Counted from the first letter of the stretch, positions 1 to 6,541 are shown. The stretch is 15,127 nucleotides of DNA from Bacteroides sp. UBA7333 (GCA_002471195.1 DKPN01000059.1:511-15637), one strand, 5' to 3'. Notes: a model not told the origin generated them from the letters alone. Translations and numbers: made by a program.

Positions 1-302
1 TTAATATTGGACAATCAGTTACTATTTCAGGGTTGAATCATAATTACAAAGATGTTGATTTAATGATTGATGAACAAGGTGTATCTATGTCGCCTGTAAT
101 TATTGATGATGACGTTTGGGTAGGGGCTAATTCTGTAATTTTAGCAGGGAGTAAAATTGGTAAGCATAGCGTTGTAGCTGCAGGTAGTGTTGTTAATACT
201 GTTATACCTCCATATTCAGTATGTGCTGGAGTGCCTGCTAAAGTTATTAAGAGTTATGACTTTAATGATAAAGTTTGGAAATCAGTAACTAATCGCCATT
301 AA
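1..302 (+). CDS. Hexapeptide-repeat acyltransferase, 3' fragment
   Basis: This is the C-terminal part of an acyltransferase with a left-handed beta-helix fold; the 5' end lies outside the window and the reading frame is open from base 3. About 99 codons are visible. The fragment has the hexapeptide pattern of this superfamily (V-I-I-D-D-D-V-W-V-G-A-N-S-V-I-L, then G-S-K-I-G, then V-V-A-A-G-S-V-V) and the usual ending P-P-Y-S-V-C-A-G-V-P-A-K-V-I-K. An upstream G-L-N-H-N-Y-K-D segment resembles the region around the catalytic histidine in sugar and maltose/galactoside-type O-acetyltransferases. The in-frame TTG at 33 is internal to the fold and is not a credible start. Such enzymes transfer acetyl groups from acetyl-CoA to sugars, often in polysaccharide synthesis, but the acceptor cannot be told here. 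Confidence 0.85.
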   Translation, partial: NIGQSVTISGLNHNYKDVDLMIDEQGVSMSPVIIDDDVWVGANSVILAGSKIGKHSVVAAGSVVNTVIPPYSVCAGVPAKVIKSYDFNDKVWKSVTNRH

Positions 303-340
303 TGGTGATATTTTTAATAATATATACCTTGTTAAGGGGA

Positions 341-371
341 TTGTGTTACGTATAATATTGCGATATCTTTG
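341..371 (+). promoter_or_regulatory. Bacteroidetes-type promoter upstream of candidate sRNA
   Basis: TATCTTTG at 364-371 matches the Bacteroidetes -7 consensus TAnnTTTG exactly. A TTGTG at 341-345 sits about 19 bases upstream, the expected spacing for the -33 element. Transcription would begin near 376 on the plus strand. No ORF of useful length follows. Confidence 0.6.
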
Positions 372-375
372 CAGT

Positions 376-474
376 ATCAGAATTTAATTAATTAGTCATA
401 ATTTTATTACGTAGCCACGTTTAAGTAAAATATCAATATGCTGTCGAAGTGATTTCGGCAGCATATTGTTTTTG
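376..474 (+). ncRNA. Candidate small non-coding RNA, about 100 nt
   Basis: The interval is bounded by a consensus Bacteroidetes promoter and an intrinsic terminator and holds no ORF; the only ATG (438) stops after four codons. The predicted transcript has an AU-rich unstructured 5' part (about 376-434) and a strong 3' hairpin. This is the classic layout of an intergenic sRNA. I do not recognise the family. The alternative is that the hairpin merely ends the acyltransferase transcript and the promoter match is fortuitous. Confidence 0.4.
435..474 (+). terminator. Intrinsic terminator (plus strand)
   Basis: A 14-bp stem (435-448 with 454-467, one G-U pair, 5-base loop) is followed by GTTTTTG. 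It would end the transcript from the promoter at 341-371 and any readthrough from the acyltransferase. On the minus strand the hairpin lies just beyond the YtxH-like gene but lacks a good U tract there. Confidence 0.8.
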
Positions 475-487
475 TACGATTAAGAAT

Positions 488-751
488 CTAAACATCTAGT
501 TCATTTAGCCTTTCTTTTACTTCTGTAGCTTTAGTTGCAACTTTATCTGCTACTTTGACTCCTGTAACTTTGGCTTTATGCTTTGCTGCTTCAATTGCAG
601 CTTCTGCTGCAACTTCTATATCAGCTATAGCGTCCAAAACATCGGCTTTTGCTTTTTGAGCGCGAGTTGTGCGTGAAAAATAACATGCACATGCTCCCAC
701 TAGGGTACCAATGCCAATACCTAACCAGAATTTTCCGTTATTACATGCCAT
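488..751 (-). CDS. YtxH-like small membrane-anchored protein
   Basis: An 87-residue protein with one N-terminal transmembrane segment (about residues 8-24, glycine-rich) followed by a long Ala/Lys/Glu-rich amphipathic helix (about 30-85) likely to form a coiled coil. This architecture is that of YtxH-domain proteins, small envelope proteins often linked to general stress, though the family is poorly defined. The gene begins 21 bases after the end of the GlsB-type gene at 773-1015 on the same strand, so the two are probably one operon; such pairs make sense as co-expressed envelope stress proteins (inference). No catalytic residues are visible. The ATG at 751 is the only reasonable start because it directly precedes the membrane segment. 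Confidence 0.75.
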   Translation of the reverse strand: MACNNGKFWLGIGIGTLVGACACYFSRTTRAQKAKADVLDAIADIEVAAEAAIEAAKHKAKVTGVKVADKVATKATEVKERLNELDV

Positions 752-772
752 AATTTTAGATTTTTAAATAAA

Positions 773-1015
773 TTATTCTTGTTTCTTAGAATGTCCTTTG
801 AATAATGACAGTATCCATAGTAGTATGACAGCTCCAATTACTGAGGTAATTAAACTACCAATAAGACTTGTTGAATTGAATATCCAACCCCCTAGCACAC
901 CGCCTAAAACACCTACTATGAGGTCGACGATAATTCCAAATCCACTACCTCGCATGATTCTTCCGGCAATTGCGCCAGCTGCGATACCTATTAAGATAAA
1001 CCAAATAAAATTCAT
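773..1015 (-). CDS. GlsB/YeaQ/YmgE family membrane protein
   Basis: An 80-residue, very hydrophobic protein with three predicted membrane segments (about 3-19, 26-46 and 51-71) and a short charged C-terminus ending in K-K-Q-E. The glycine-zipper pattern G-x-x-A-G-x-I-A-G-R-I-M-R-G and G-V-L-G-G-V-L-G-G-W is characteristic of the transglycosylase-associated protein family (Pfam Transgly_assoc; YeaQ, YmgE, GlsB), small inner-membrane proteins induced by general stress in several bacteria. The biochemical function is not established. It is the first gene of a probable two-gene operon with the YtxH-like gene. A near-match to the Bacteroidetes -7 box (AACTTTTG, minus strand, 1058-1065) lies about 43 bases upstream of the start. 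Confidence 0.9.
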   Translation of the reverse strand: MNFIWFILIGIAAGAIAGRIMRGSGFGIIVDLIVGVLGGVLGGWIFNSTSLIGSLITSVIGAVILLWILSLFKGHSKKQE

Positions 1016-1057
1016 AACTTCTATTTTTTATTTATTATGAAAACAGTATTGAATTAT

Positions 1058-1065
1058 CAAAAGTT
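1058..1065 (-). promoter_or_regulatory. Possible -7 box for the GlsB/YtxH operon
   Basis: The minus strand reads AACTTTTG, one mismatch from TAnnTTTG. It would start transcription about 35-40 bases before the GlsB-type start codon. No convincing -33 element is seen, so support is weak. Confidence 0.3.
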
Positions 1066-1100
1066 CGCATATTACTTTTAATTAACGTGCTATTTATACT

Positions 1101-1147
1101 CAACTTAAAAAGGCTTACCTGGAAGTCAGATAAGCCTTTTTAAGTTG
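1101..1147 (-). terminator. Intrinsic terminator of the ABC-F gene
   Basis: A perfect 17-bp inverted repeat (1101-1117 with 1131-1147, arm CAACTTAAAAAGGCTTA) can extend by a further CTG/CAG pairing to a 5-base loop. The A and T tracts are within the stem, so it can work on either strand. The only gene ending beside it is the minus-strand ABC-F gene (stop at 1164), 16 bases away. Confidence 0.85.
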
Positions 1148-1163
1148 ATATGTGATATTACTT

Positions 1164-2780
1164 TTATTCAGCGTACATTTTAGCTCGTAGCTCTTTTATA
1201 TGATCTGAGGTGATGTACTCATCATATTCCATCATTTTATCAATAATACCATTAGGGGTCAATTCAATAATGCGGTTTGCCACAGTCTGAATAAACTCAT
1301 GGTCGTGTGATGAAAATAATACATTTCCTTTGTATGTTTTCAAATTATTGTTGAATGCTTGAATAGACTCCAAATCCAAGTGGTTGGTCGGAGTGTCAAG
1401 TATTAGGCAATTTGCATTGCGCAACTGCATGCGAGCAATCATGCATCGCATCTTTTCACCTCCTGAAAGGACATTTACTCTCTTAAGAACTTCTTCGCCC
1501 GAGAATAACATTCTACCTAAAAAGCCTTTCATGTACACTTCATTGCCCTCACCATATTGTCCTAACCAATCTACTAGGTTTACATCGGTGTCAAAGAAGT
1601 CTGTATTGTCAACAGGTAAATAGGCAGTTGTGATTGTTACTCCCCAATTGAAGTGACCACTGTCTGCTTTCATATTGCCATTAATGATTTCAAAGAATGA
1701 TGTCATAGCGCGTGGATTCTTTGAAATGAATACAATTTTATCTCCCTTTTCTACATTGAAATTTACGTCTTTAAATAAAACAACACCTTCTTCGGTTGAT
1801 TTACTTAACCCCGAAACTTCAAGAATTTGATTACCCGGTTCGCGTTCTGGGGTGAAAATAATACCTGGATATTTGCGTGATGAAGGTTTAATTTCGTCAA
1901 CATTTAATTTTTCAAGCATTTTTTTACGGCTAGTTGTTTGCTTACTTTTAGCCACATTTGCACTAAAACGGCGAATAAACTCTTCAAGTTCCTTTTTCTT
2001 TTCTTCAGCTTTAGCCTTTTGATTTTGTTGCTGACGCAATGCTAGTTGACTTGACTCATACCAGAAACTATAGTTACCTGCGAACATATTGATTTTGCCA
2101 TAATCAATATCGACAGTGTGTGTACATACTGAGTCTAAGAAGTGACGGTCATGGCTCACTACCAATACTGTATGCTCAAAGTTTGCTAAATATTCTTCAA
2201 GCCAAGTTACTGTCTCCATATCCAAGTCATTAGTTGGCTCATCGAGTAGCAGATTGTCTGGGTTACCATATAGCGCTTGAGCAAGCATAACACGTACTTT
2301 TTCTTTTCCGCTTAACTCACCCATTAATGTATAATGCTTATCTTCTTTGATTCCTAAGCCGCTCAATAAAGCTGCTGCATCACTTTCTGCATTCCATCCA
2401 TCAAGTTCTGCAAACTTCTCTTCGAGTTCAGAAACTTTCATTCCATCTTCGTCTGTGAAGTCTGTTTTTGCATACAGCTCTTCACGTTGCTTCATAATAT
2501 CCCACAATACGGTGTGCCCCATCATAACGGTATCCATTACAGTAAATGAATCCCATTTAAAGTGGTCCTGACTTAAAACGGACAAGCGTTCTCCAGGCCC
2601 TAAGGCTATTGTTCCGGTGGTAGGATCTAAATCTCCATATATTGTGCGTAGAAAGGTAGATTTACCTGCTCCATTCGCACCAATTATACCGTAGATGTTT
2701 CCATTTGTAAATTTAAGATTTACATCGTTAAACAATACTCTTTTACCAAACTGTACCGAAAGGTTTGAAACTGTAATCAT
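1164..2780 (-). CDS. ybiT: ABC-F family ATPase, YbiT type, with degenerate second ATPase domain
   Basis: A 538-residue soluble protein with two ABC ATPase domains and no membrane segments, the layout of ABC-F translation factors, which act at the ribosomal E site. Length and sequence follow E. coli YbiT throughout. Domain 1: Walker A GANGAGKST (34-42), signature L-S-G-K-E-K (156-161), Walker B with D180 and catalytic E181, switch H210. A charged coiled-coil linker (P-site tRNA-interaction motif region) spans about 240-310. Domain 2 is odd: the Walker A position reads S-K-N-P-R-A-M-T-S (353-361) with Met for Lys, and the Walker B glutamate is Thr463 (L-D-T-P-T-N-H-L-D). Its signature LSGGEK (438-443) and H492 are kept. 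So one composite site (domain 1 Walker A plus domain 2 signature) looks intact and the other dead. Single gene with its own promoter and terminator. Confidence 0.93.
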   Translation of the reverse strand: MITVSNLSVQFGKRVLFNDVNLKFTNGNIYGIIGANGAGKSTFLRTIYGDLDPTTGTIALGPGERLSVLSQDHFKWDSFTVMDTVMMGHTVLWDIMKQREELYAKTDFTDEDGMKVSELEEKFAELDGWNAESDAAALLSGLGIKEDKHYTLMGELSGKEKVRVMLAQALYGNPDNLLLDEPTNDLDMETVTWLEEYLANFEHTVLVVSHDRHFLDSVCTHTVDIDYGKINMFAGNYSFWYESSQLALRQQQNQKAKAEEKKKELEEFIRRFSANVAKSKQTTSRKKMLEKLNVDEIKPSSRKYPGIIFTPEREPGNQILEVSGLSKSTEEGVVLFKDVNFNVEKGDKIVFISKNPRAMTSFFEIINGNMKADSGHFNWGVTITTAYLPVDNTDFFDTDVNLVDWLGQYGEGNEVYMKGFLGRMLFSGEEVLKRVNVLSGGEKMRCMIARMQLRNANCLILDTPTNHLDLESIQAFNNNLKTYKGNVLFSSHDHEFIQTVANRIIELTPNGIIDKMMEYDEYITSDHIKELRAKMYAE

Positions 2781-2877
2781 AAATATAATAGTGTATTAAT
2801 TTGCTAAATAGATAATATTAAAAATATTATTTTGTTTATTTCAGTTAATCAACTGCTTGTAGTCGTTTTTTCGGGCG

Positions 2878-2885
2878 CAAAGATA
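2878..2885 (-). promoter_or_regulatory. -7 promoter box for the ABC-F gene
   Basis: The minus strand reads TATCTTTG, an exact match to TAnnTTTG. Transcription would start near 2872, giving a leader of about 90 bases before the ABC-F start at 2780. The -33 region is weak. It lies back to back with the grpE promoter in a 254-base divergent intergenic region that shows no other clear element and no CIRCE-type inverted repeat. Confidence 0.55.
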
Positions 2886-2917
2886 CGTATTAAATATGAA
2901 TAACTCGTCATTAACAA

Positions 2918-2949
2918 TGTGTCATTGTGGCAGAATTATATTACCTTTG
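2918..2949 (+). promoter_or_regulatory. Promoter of grpE-dnaJ
   Basis: TACCTTTG at 2942-2949 matches the -7 consensus TAnnTTTG. A TGTG at 2918-2921 is at about the correct -33 spacing. The start would be near 2955, leaving a leader of about 80 bases to the grpE ATG at 3035. No heat-shock operator of CIRCE type is visible. Confidence 0.55.
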
Positions 2950-3034
2950 CAGCGTTTTAAATATTACAACCAAATTGGCAAAGAATTTGTTATAAGGTCT
3001 TGAGATAGTTTTTTGCCCATGTTGGCATATATTA

Positions 3035-3646
3035 ATGAACAAAATATCAAAAGATATGAAATCGAAAAAAAATGAATCGGTTAACGAGCAAGAGTTTGAA
3101 GGTACTGAAGTGAATAATACTCAAGATGAGTTACCTCAAGTAGAAATGGGAGCTGAAGAAACAGTTGAAGCACCCACTGCAAAAGGTGAAGCTGCAGTTA
3201 AGTTGGAAGCGGTTGCTGCCGAATTGGAAGAACAGCGCGATAAATATCTTCGTTTGGCTGCTGAATTTGATAACTTCCGCAAACGTACACTTAAAGAGAA
3301 AAGTGAATTGATTTTGAATGGTGGAGAAAAAACTATTAGTAGTATTCTACCTATAATTGATGATTTTGAGAGAGCAATTAGTACAATGGAAAAGGCTGAT
3401 GATATTCAGGCTATTAAACAAGGTATTGATTTGATCTATAATAAATTTATTGCTGTTTTATCTCAGAATGGTGTGAAACGTATTGAAACAGAAAATCAAG
3501 TGTTAGATACAGATTACCATGAAGCTATTGCTGTGATTCCTGCACCAACAGAAGAGCATAAAGGTAAGATTTTAGACTGTGTACAACCAGGATATACTTT
3601 AAATGATAAAGTACTTCGCCACTCCAAAGTGGTAGTTGGAGAATAA
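3035..3646 (+). CDS. grpE: GrpE, nucleotide exchange factor of DnaK
   Basis: A 203-residue GrpE, the cytoplasmic dimeric factor that releases ADP from DnaK during the chaperone cycle. It has an acidic, low-complexity N-terminus (about 1-50), a long coiled-coil helix (about 52-95) with the family motif Y-L-R-L-A-A-E-F-D-N-F-R-K-R (71-84), the I-L-P-I-I-D-D-F-E-R-A segment of the four-helix bundle, and a C-terminal beta domain ending in L-R-H-S-K-V-V-V. Length is normal for the family. The ATG at 3035 is used here, though a second ATG seven codons later is possible. dnaJ follows after nine bases, so the two are co-transcribed. dnaK is not next to them, and no hrcA is present. Confidence 0.97.
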   Translation: MNKISKDMKSKKNESVNEQEFEGTEVNNTQDELPQVEMGAEETVEAPTAKGEAAVKLEAVAAELEEQRDKYLRLAAEFDNFRKRTLKEKSELILNGGEKTISSILPIIDDFERAISTMEKADDIQAIKQGIDLIYNKFIAVLSQNGVKRIETENQVLDTDYHEAIAVIPAPTEEHKGKILDCVQPGYTLNDKVLRHSKVVVGE

Positions 3647-3655
3647 TAAATAAAT

Positions 3656-4834
3656 ATGAGCAAAAGAGACTACTATGAAGTGTTGGAAGTAACGAAGACT
3701 TCCACTATTGAAGAAATTAAGAAAGCATATCGTAAAAAAGCAATTCAATTTCACCCGGATAAAAACCCGGGAGACAAAACTGCCGAAGATAAATTTAAAG
3801 AAGCTGCTGAAGCTTATAGTGTTTTAAGTGATGCTGATAAACGTGCTCGCTATGATCAATTTGGTCATGCCGGAGTAGGTGGTGCTGCTGGAAACGGTGG
3901 ACCATTTGGTGGATTTAGTGGGGGGATGTCAATGGACGATATCTTCTCTATGTTTGGTGATGTTTTTGGTGGTCGTGGTGGCGGCTTTGGCGGCGGATTC
4001 GGTGGCTTTGGAGGTTTTGGCGGGGAAAGTCAACAGCAACGTCGCTTTAAAGGTTCTGATTTGAGAGTGAAAGTAAAACTGACGCTAAAAGAAATTTCAA
4101 CTGGTGTTGAAAAGAAATTTAAGCTGAAGAAATATGTTACTTGTTCTCACTGTTCCGGTACTGGTGCCGAAGGTAATAGTGGATCTGAAACCTGCTCTAC
4201 ATGTAAAGGAAGTGGTTCGGTGATACGTAATCAACAGACAATTCTTGGCACAATGCAAACTCGTGCTACTTGTCCTACTTGTAATGGTGAAGGAAAGATC
4301 ATTAAGGAAAAGTGTAAAGTTTGTAGTGGTGACGGAATTGTATATGGCGAAGAGGTTGTCTCTGTTAATATCCCTGCTGGAGTAGCTGAAGGAATGCAGT
4401 TGTCAATGGGAGGCAAAGGAAATGCTGGGAAACATAATGGATATCCTGGAGACTTGTTGATATTGGTTGAAGAGGAGCCACATCCAGAGTTGATTCGTGA
4501 CGACAATGACTTGATCTATAACTTGTTGTTAGGATTTACAACAGCGGTATTGGGTGATAGTGTCGAAATACCTACAATTGATGGGAAAGCCAAAGTTAAA
4601 ATCGAACCTGGAACTCAACCGGGAAAGGTTTTGCGTTTGAGGGGTAAGGGACTTCCTAATGTTAATGGATATGGTACAGGCGACTTGTTAGTCAATATTA
4701 GCGTGTATGTACCTGAGACGCTTAATAAGGAAGAAAAGGCAATGGTTGAGCAACTTAATCAATCAGATAACTTTAAACCAAATACTTCTGTAAAGGAGAA
4801 GATATTCCGCAAATTTAGAAATTTGTTTGACTAA
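3656..4834 (+). CDS. dnaJ: DnaJ, type I Hsp40 co-chaperone
   Basis: A 392-residue class I DnaJ, which delivers unfolded clients to DnaK and stimulates its ATPase. Domains in order: J domain (about 4-70) with the catalytic HPD at 33-35; Gly/Phe-rich linker (about 73-123) with runs of GGFGGF; zinc-binding domain (163-227) with all four CxxCxGxG repeats (C-S-H-C-S-G-T-G, C-S-T-C-K-G-S-G, C-P-T-C-N-G-E-G, C-K-V-C-S-G-D-G); and C-terminal substrate-binding domains (about 230-360) with L-R-L-R-G-K-G-L-P. All hallmark residues are present. It is the second gene of the grpE-dnaJ operon and is followed by a strong terminator. Confidence 0.98.
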   Translation: MSKRDYYEVLEVTKTSTIEEIKKAYRKKAIQFHPDKNPGDKTAEDKFKEAAEAYSVLSDADKRARYDQFGHAGVGGAAGNGGPFGGFSGGMSMDDIFSMFGDVFGGRGGGFGGGFGGFGGFGGESQQQRRFKGSDLRVKVKLTLKEISTGVEKKFKLKKYVTCSHCSGTGAEGNSGSETCSTCKGSGSVIRNQQTILGTMQTRATCPTCNGEGKIIKEKCKVCSGDGIVYGEEVVSVNIPAGVAEGMQLSMGGKGNAGKHNGYPGDLLILVEEEPHPELIRDDNDLIYNLLLGFTTAVLGDSVEIPTIDGKAKVKIEPGTQPGKVLRLRGKGLPNVNGYGTGDLLVNISVYVPETLNKEEKAMVEQLNQSDNFKPNTSVKEKIFRKFRNLFD

Positions 4835-4851
4835 AATATTTTAGTTAAGAT

Positions 4852-4885
4852 AAAAAAGAGCATTCAGTAATGAGTGCTCTTTTTT
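4852..4885 (+). terminator. Intrinsic terminator of grpE-dnaJ
   Basis: An inverted repeat, AAAAAAGAGCA (4852-4862) with TGCTCTTTTTT (4875-4885), extends inward through a TCA/TGA pairing to a small loop, and is followed by more T-rich sequence. It begins 18 bases after the dnaJ stop codon. Confidence 0.9.
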
Positions 4886-4944
4886 ATTTTAAATCTTATC
4901 TATGTTATATGTAAAATATGCAGTATAAATTAACCTGTTCTAGG

Positions 4945-4952
4945 TATATTTG
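4945..4952 (+). promoter_or_regulatory. -7 promoter box for the sigma factor operon
   Basis: TATATTTG matches TAnnTTTG. It would start transcription near 4958, about 84 bases before the sigma factor ATG. The -33 region has no clear TTTG. The leader includes an 8-bp palindrome GAACGTTC at 4963-4970 just downstream of the predicted start. Confidence 0.45.
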
Positions 4953-5041
4953 TGTTATTGGCGAACGTTCTTTAAAAAAAATAGCGGCTAATGAAACTTT
5001 CAGACTTAAAACTGCATCTAATGAGGTAAAACAAATTCAAT

Positions 5042-5533
5042 ATGGAAAGTCCACCAATAAACGAAAGGGATTTTGCCTCGCTTATTAAGCAGCACTCTCG
5101 AATCATCAACAAGGTTAGTTACTTTTACGCTACCGATAAAGTGTCGTTTGATGACATCCGACAAGAAATATATGTTAATATTTGGCTGGGGTTAAGTCAG
5201 TTCAGAGGCAAAAGTGAAATGTCGACATGGATTTATCGGATAGCCGTAAACTCCGCGCTAATGACCTTGCGCTCATCAAAAAAACGAATAGAAACGGTGT
5301 CGGTAGATTTCGGATTGCTTAATATCTCAACCGAAATTGACGATGCACAGCGAGACAATCTTCAATATCTGCACTCTTTGATTAACAGACTTGAAGATAT
5401 TGAGAAAGCAATCATTCTTTTATGGCTCGATGAATATTCGTATGATGAAATAGCCGACACTCTTGGACTTAAACGCAATACAGTTGCGACTAAAATTCAC
5501 CGTATCAAAGATAAACTTTCAAAACAGATATAA
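5042..5533 (+). CDS. ECF-type RNA polymerase sigma factor
   Basis: A 163-residue sigma-70 family protein of the compact two-domain (ECF) type, which redirects RNA polymerase to a small regulon. Region 2 is at about 10-80, with the D-D-I-R-Q-E-I-Y-V-N-I-W segment (37-48), a F-R-G-K-S-E-M-S-T-W-I-Y-R-I-A-V-N block (54-70) characteristic of region 2.3-2.4, and A-L-M-T-L-R. Region 4 is at about 110-162, with a helix-turn-helix Y-S-Y-D-E-I-A-D-T-L-G-L-K-R-N-T-V-A-T-K-I-H-R (132-154). There is no region 3. The next gene starts one base after its stop, so the pair is probably translationally coupled. This arrangement is typical of sigma/anti-sigma pairs. The target promoter cannot be told from the window. 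Confidence 0.93.
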   Translation: MESPPINERDFASLIKQHSRIINKVSYFYATDKVSFDDIRQEIYVNIWLGLSQFRGKSEMSTWIYRIAVNSALMTLRSSKKRIETVSVDFGLLNISTEIDDAQRDNLQYLHSLINRLEDIEKAIILLWLDEYSYDEIADTLGLKRNTVATKIHRIKDKLSKQI

Positions 5534-5534
5534 T

Positions 5535-6086
5535 ATGCAACTTGAAGAACTCAAAAAAAGTATGTCTACTCTTGATCAGATACTGGCCAAGACAGACGCT
5601 GAAATAAAGATAAATGTAGCGGCTTCCGAAACTGCACAGACCAAAATACTCAAGAAGTTCCGTCAGGGAAGTCTGTGCTGCTTAATTCTTGCGCTTGTAT
5701 TCGCAGCAATGACAATCGGTGACATAAATCCGCATTCGTTCCCCACCAGTTTAAAGATATACCTTGTAGTCTATTTATTCCTCGGTGCAATCTGGTATAA
5801 TTTTATGTACCTCAAACTCCGACACATCAACATTGCAGTTTTATCACCGGCAAAATTATTTTCCAAAACTGCCAAACTAAGACTGCTCATGTTGTCCGGC
5901 GAAATTGTATTTGGTATCGGTATAGTAATCCTATTTACGCTGCTTTTCCCAAATGCGTGGGCAAACAACCGAATAGGCTTTTGGGCTATGGTTGGCACAC
6001 TGTTTATAGCAGTAATTTACAGCATCGTACATTTCTGGCCCCAGTATATCAAACTGTTTCGCGAACTTAATTCCATAAAAGAATAA
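5535..6086 (+). CDS. Four-helix membrane protein, possible anti-sigma partner
   Basis: A 183-residue protein with a charged, probably cytoplasmic helical N-terminus (1-45, Lys/Glu-rich) followed by four predicted membrane segments (about 46-64, 72-93, 117-139 and 147-168) and a short basic/acidic tail. The start is the ATG at 5535, one base after the sigma factor stop; the same frame is open further upstream but only through the sigma gene. I do not recognise a named family and see no zinc-binding H-x3-C-x2-C motif of ZAS anti-sigma factors. Its position suggests that it holds the sigma factor at the membrane through its N-terminal helix, which is inference from gene order alone. A terminator follows. 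Confidence 0.85.
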   Translation: MQLEELKKSMSTLDQILAKTDAEIKINVAASETAQTKILKKFRQGSLCCLILALVFAAMTIGDINPHSFPTSLKIYLVVYLFLGAIWYNFMYLKLRHINIAVLSPAKLFSKTAKLRLLMLSGEIVFGIGIVILFTLLFPNAWANNRIGFWAMVGTLFIAVIYSIVHFWPQYIKLFRELNSIKE

Positions 6087-6108
6087 CAAGGCATTTTTCT
6101 ATTGTCAA

Positions 6109-6150
6109 AGGAAGCCGTTTCTAATTGGGGCGGCTTCTCTTGTGTTTTTT
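6109..6150 (+). terminator. Intrinsic terminator of the sigma factor operon
   Basis: A GAAGCCG (6111-6117) / CGGCTTC (6131-6137) stem with a 13-base loop and extra imperfect outer pairing is followed by a T-rich tail ending in TTTTTT at 6145-6150. It lies about 25 bases after the stop codon of the membrane protein gene. Confidence 0.75.
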
Positions 6151-6309
6151 CGTCGAAGAAAATACAGTACAATAGTAAACTACATAAATATCGACTACCC
6201 TTGCCAGTCGGTATAGATAGTCGGTGCTATTGATTAAATGGTACGTAAGTCTCCTTTGGTCACCTCTTTTTTAGGAAAATACAGATACTCCTTGATGTCC
6301 TAAAATTTC
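6151..6309. other. Non-coding stretch before the repeat array
   Basis: No gene is seen in this part of the 455-base gap between the sigma operon and the POT transporter gene. All frames are broken by frequent stops. A CGACTA / TAGTCG inverted repeat (about 6191-6218) encloses a 16-base loop; its stem is only six base pairs and its function is unknown. No convincing promoter box was found on either strand. Confidence 0.5.
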
Positions 6310-6419
6310 CATAGTAACTTTTGCATCAAAACATAGTAACTTTTGCACTAAAACTTACTGTGTTTTGTACTAAAACTTACTATGTAATCACTCAAAACTT
6401 ACTGTGTTATTTTTAGTAT
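6310..6419. repeat. Array of five 22-bp-period repeat units with internal orientation switch
   Basis: Five consecutive units begin at 6310, 6332, 6354, 6376 and 6398, each exactly 22 bases. The first two carry CATAGTAACTTTTG in plus orientation. The next three boundaries (6353, 6375, 6397) carry ACTTACTGTG, ACTTACTATG and ACTTACTGTG, which are the same box in minus orientation with one base changed (CAYAGTAAST). Units 2 and 3 meet as an imperfect hairpin, CATAGTAA with TTACTGTG plus TTTT with AAAA. There are no unique spacers, so this is not CRISPR. The even two-helical-turn spacing suggests a protein-binding array, but no binding protein is known to me. Confidence 0.75.
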
Positions 6420-6487
6420 ATAGTGCCTAATGAGCATAGGTAGCAATCGTTGCTTATCTCGAATTAAGGTATTTGTAAAGTTGTGAT

Positions 6488-6528
6488 ATAAAAAAAGCCC
6501 TGAGTAAACTACTCAAGGCCTTTTTTAT
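6488..6528 (-). terminator. Intrinsic terminator of the POT transporter gene
   Basis: A 19-bp stem with two mismatches (6488-6506 with 6510-6528) and a three-base loop has A-rich and T-rich outer arms, so it can act on both strands. It lies 13 bases beyond the stop codon of the minus-strand transporter gene; on that strand the stem ends in a run of seven T. Confidence 0.88.
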
Positions 6529-6541
6529 ATTATAAAGTATC

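Noticed and set aside
798..1040. Plus-strand ORF opposite the GlsB-type gene
   Set aside because: It is the antisense shadow of a well-recognised membrane protein gene, with no domain of its own.
4831..4844. CTAAAATATTTTAG palindrome at the dnaJ stop codon as a regulatory site
   Set aside because: It is AT-only apart from the ends and directly precedes a much stronger terminator. Chance is the simplest explanation.
5463..5534. Longer N-terminus for the membrane protein, starting at TTG 5463
   Set aside because: The extension lies entirely within the sigma factor's helix-turn-helix coding region in another frame. The ATG at 5535, one base after the sigma stop, is the natural coupled start.
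5042..6086. Sigma factor/membrane protein pair as a horizontally acquired island
   Set aside because: Codon use looks a little different from grpE-dnaJ but resembles uvrA in the same window, and no integrase, insertion sequence or flanking repeat is present.
6275..6330. Short minus-strand reading frames, one starting M-E-I-L-G-H-Q-G-V, in the gap before the POT gene
   Set aside because: The frames are 8-20 codons long, broken by stops, and overlap the repeat array. No promoter or recognised domain supports them. A decayed gene fragment is possible but cannot be shown.
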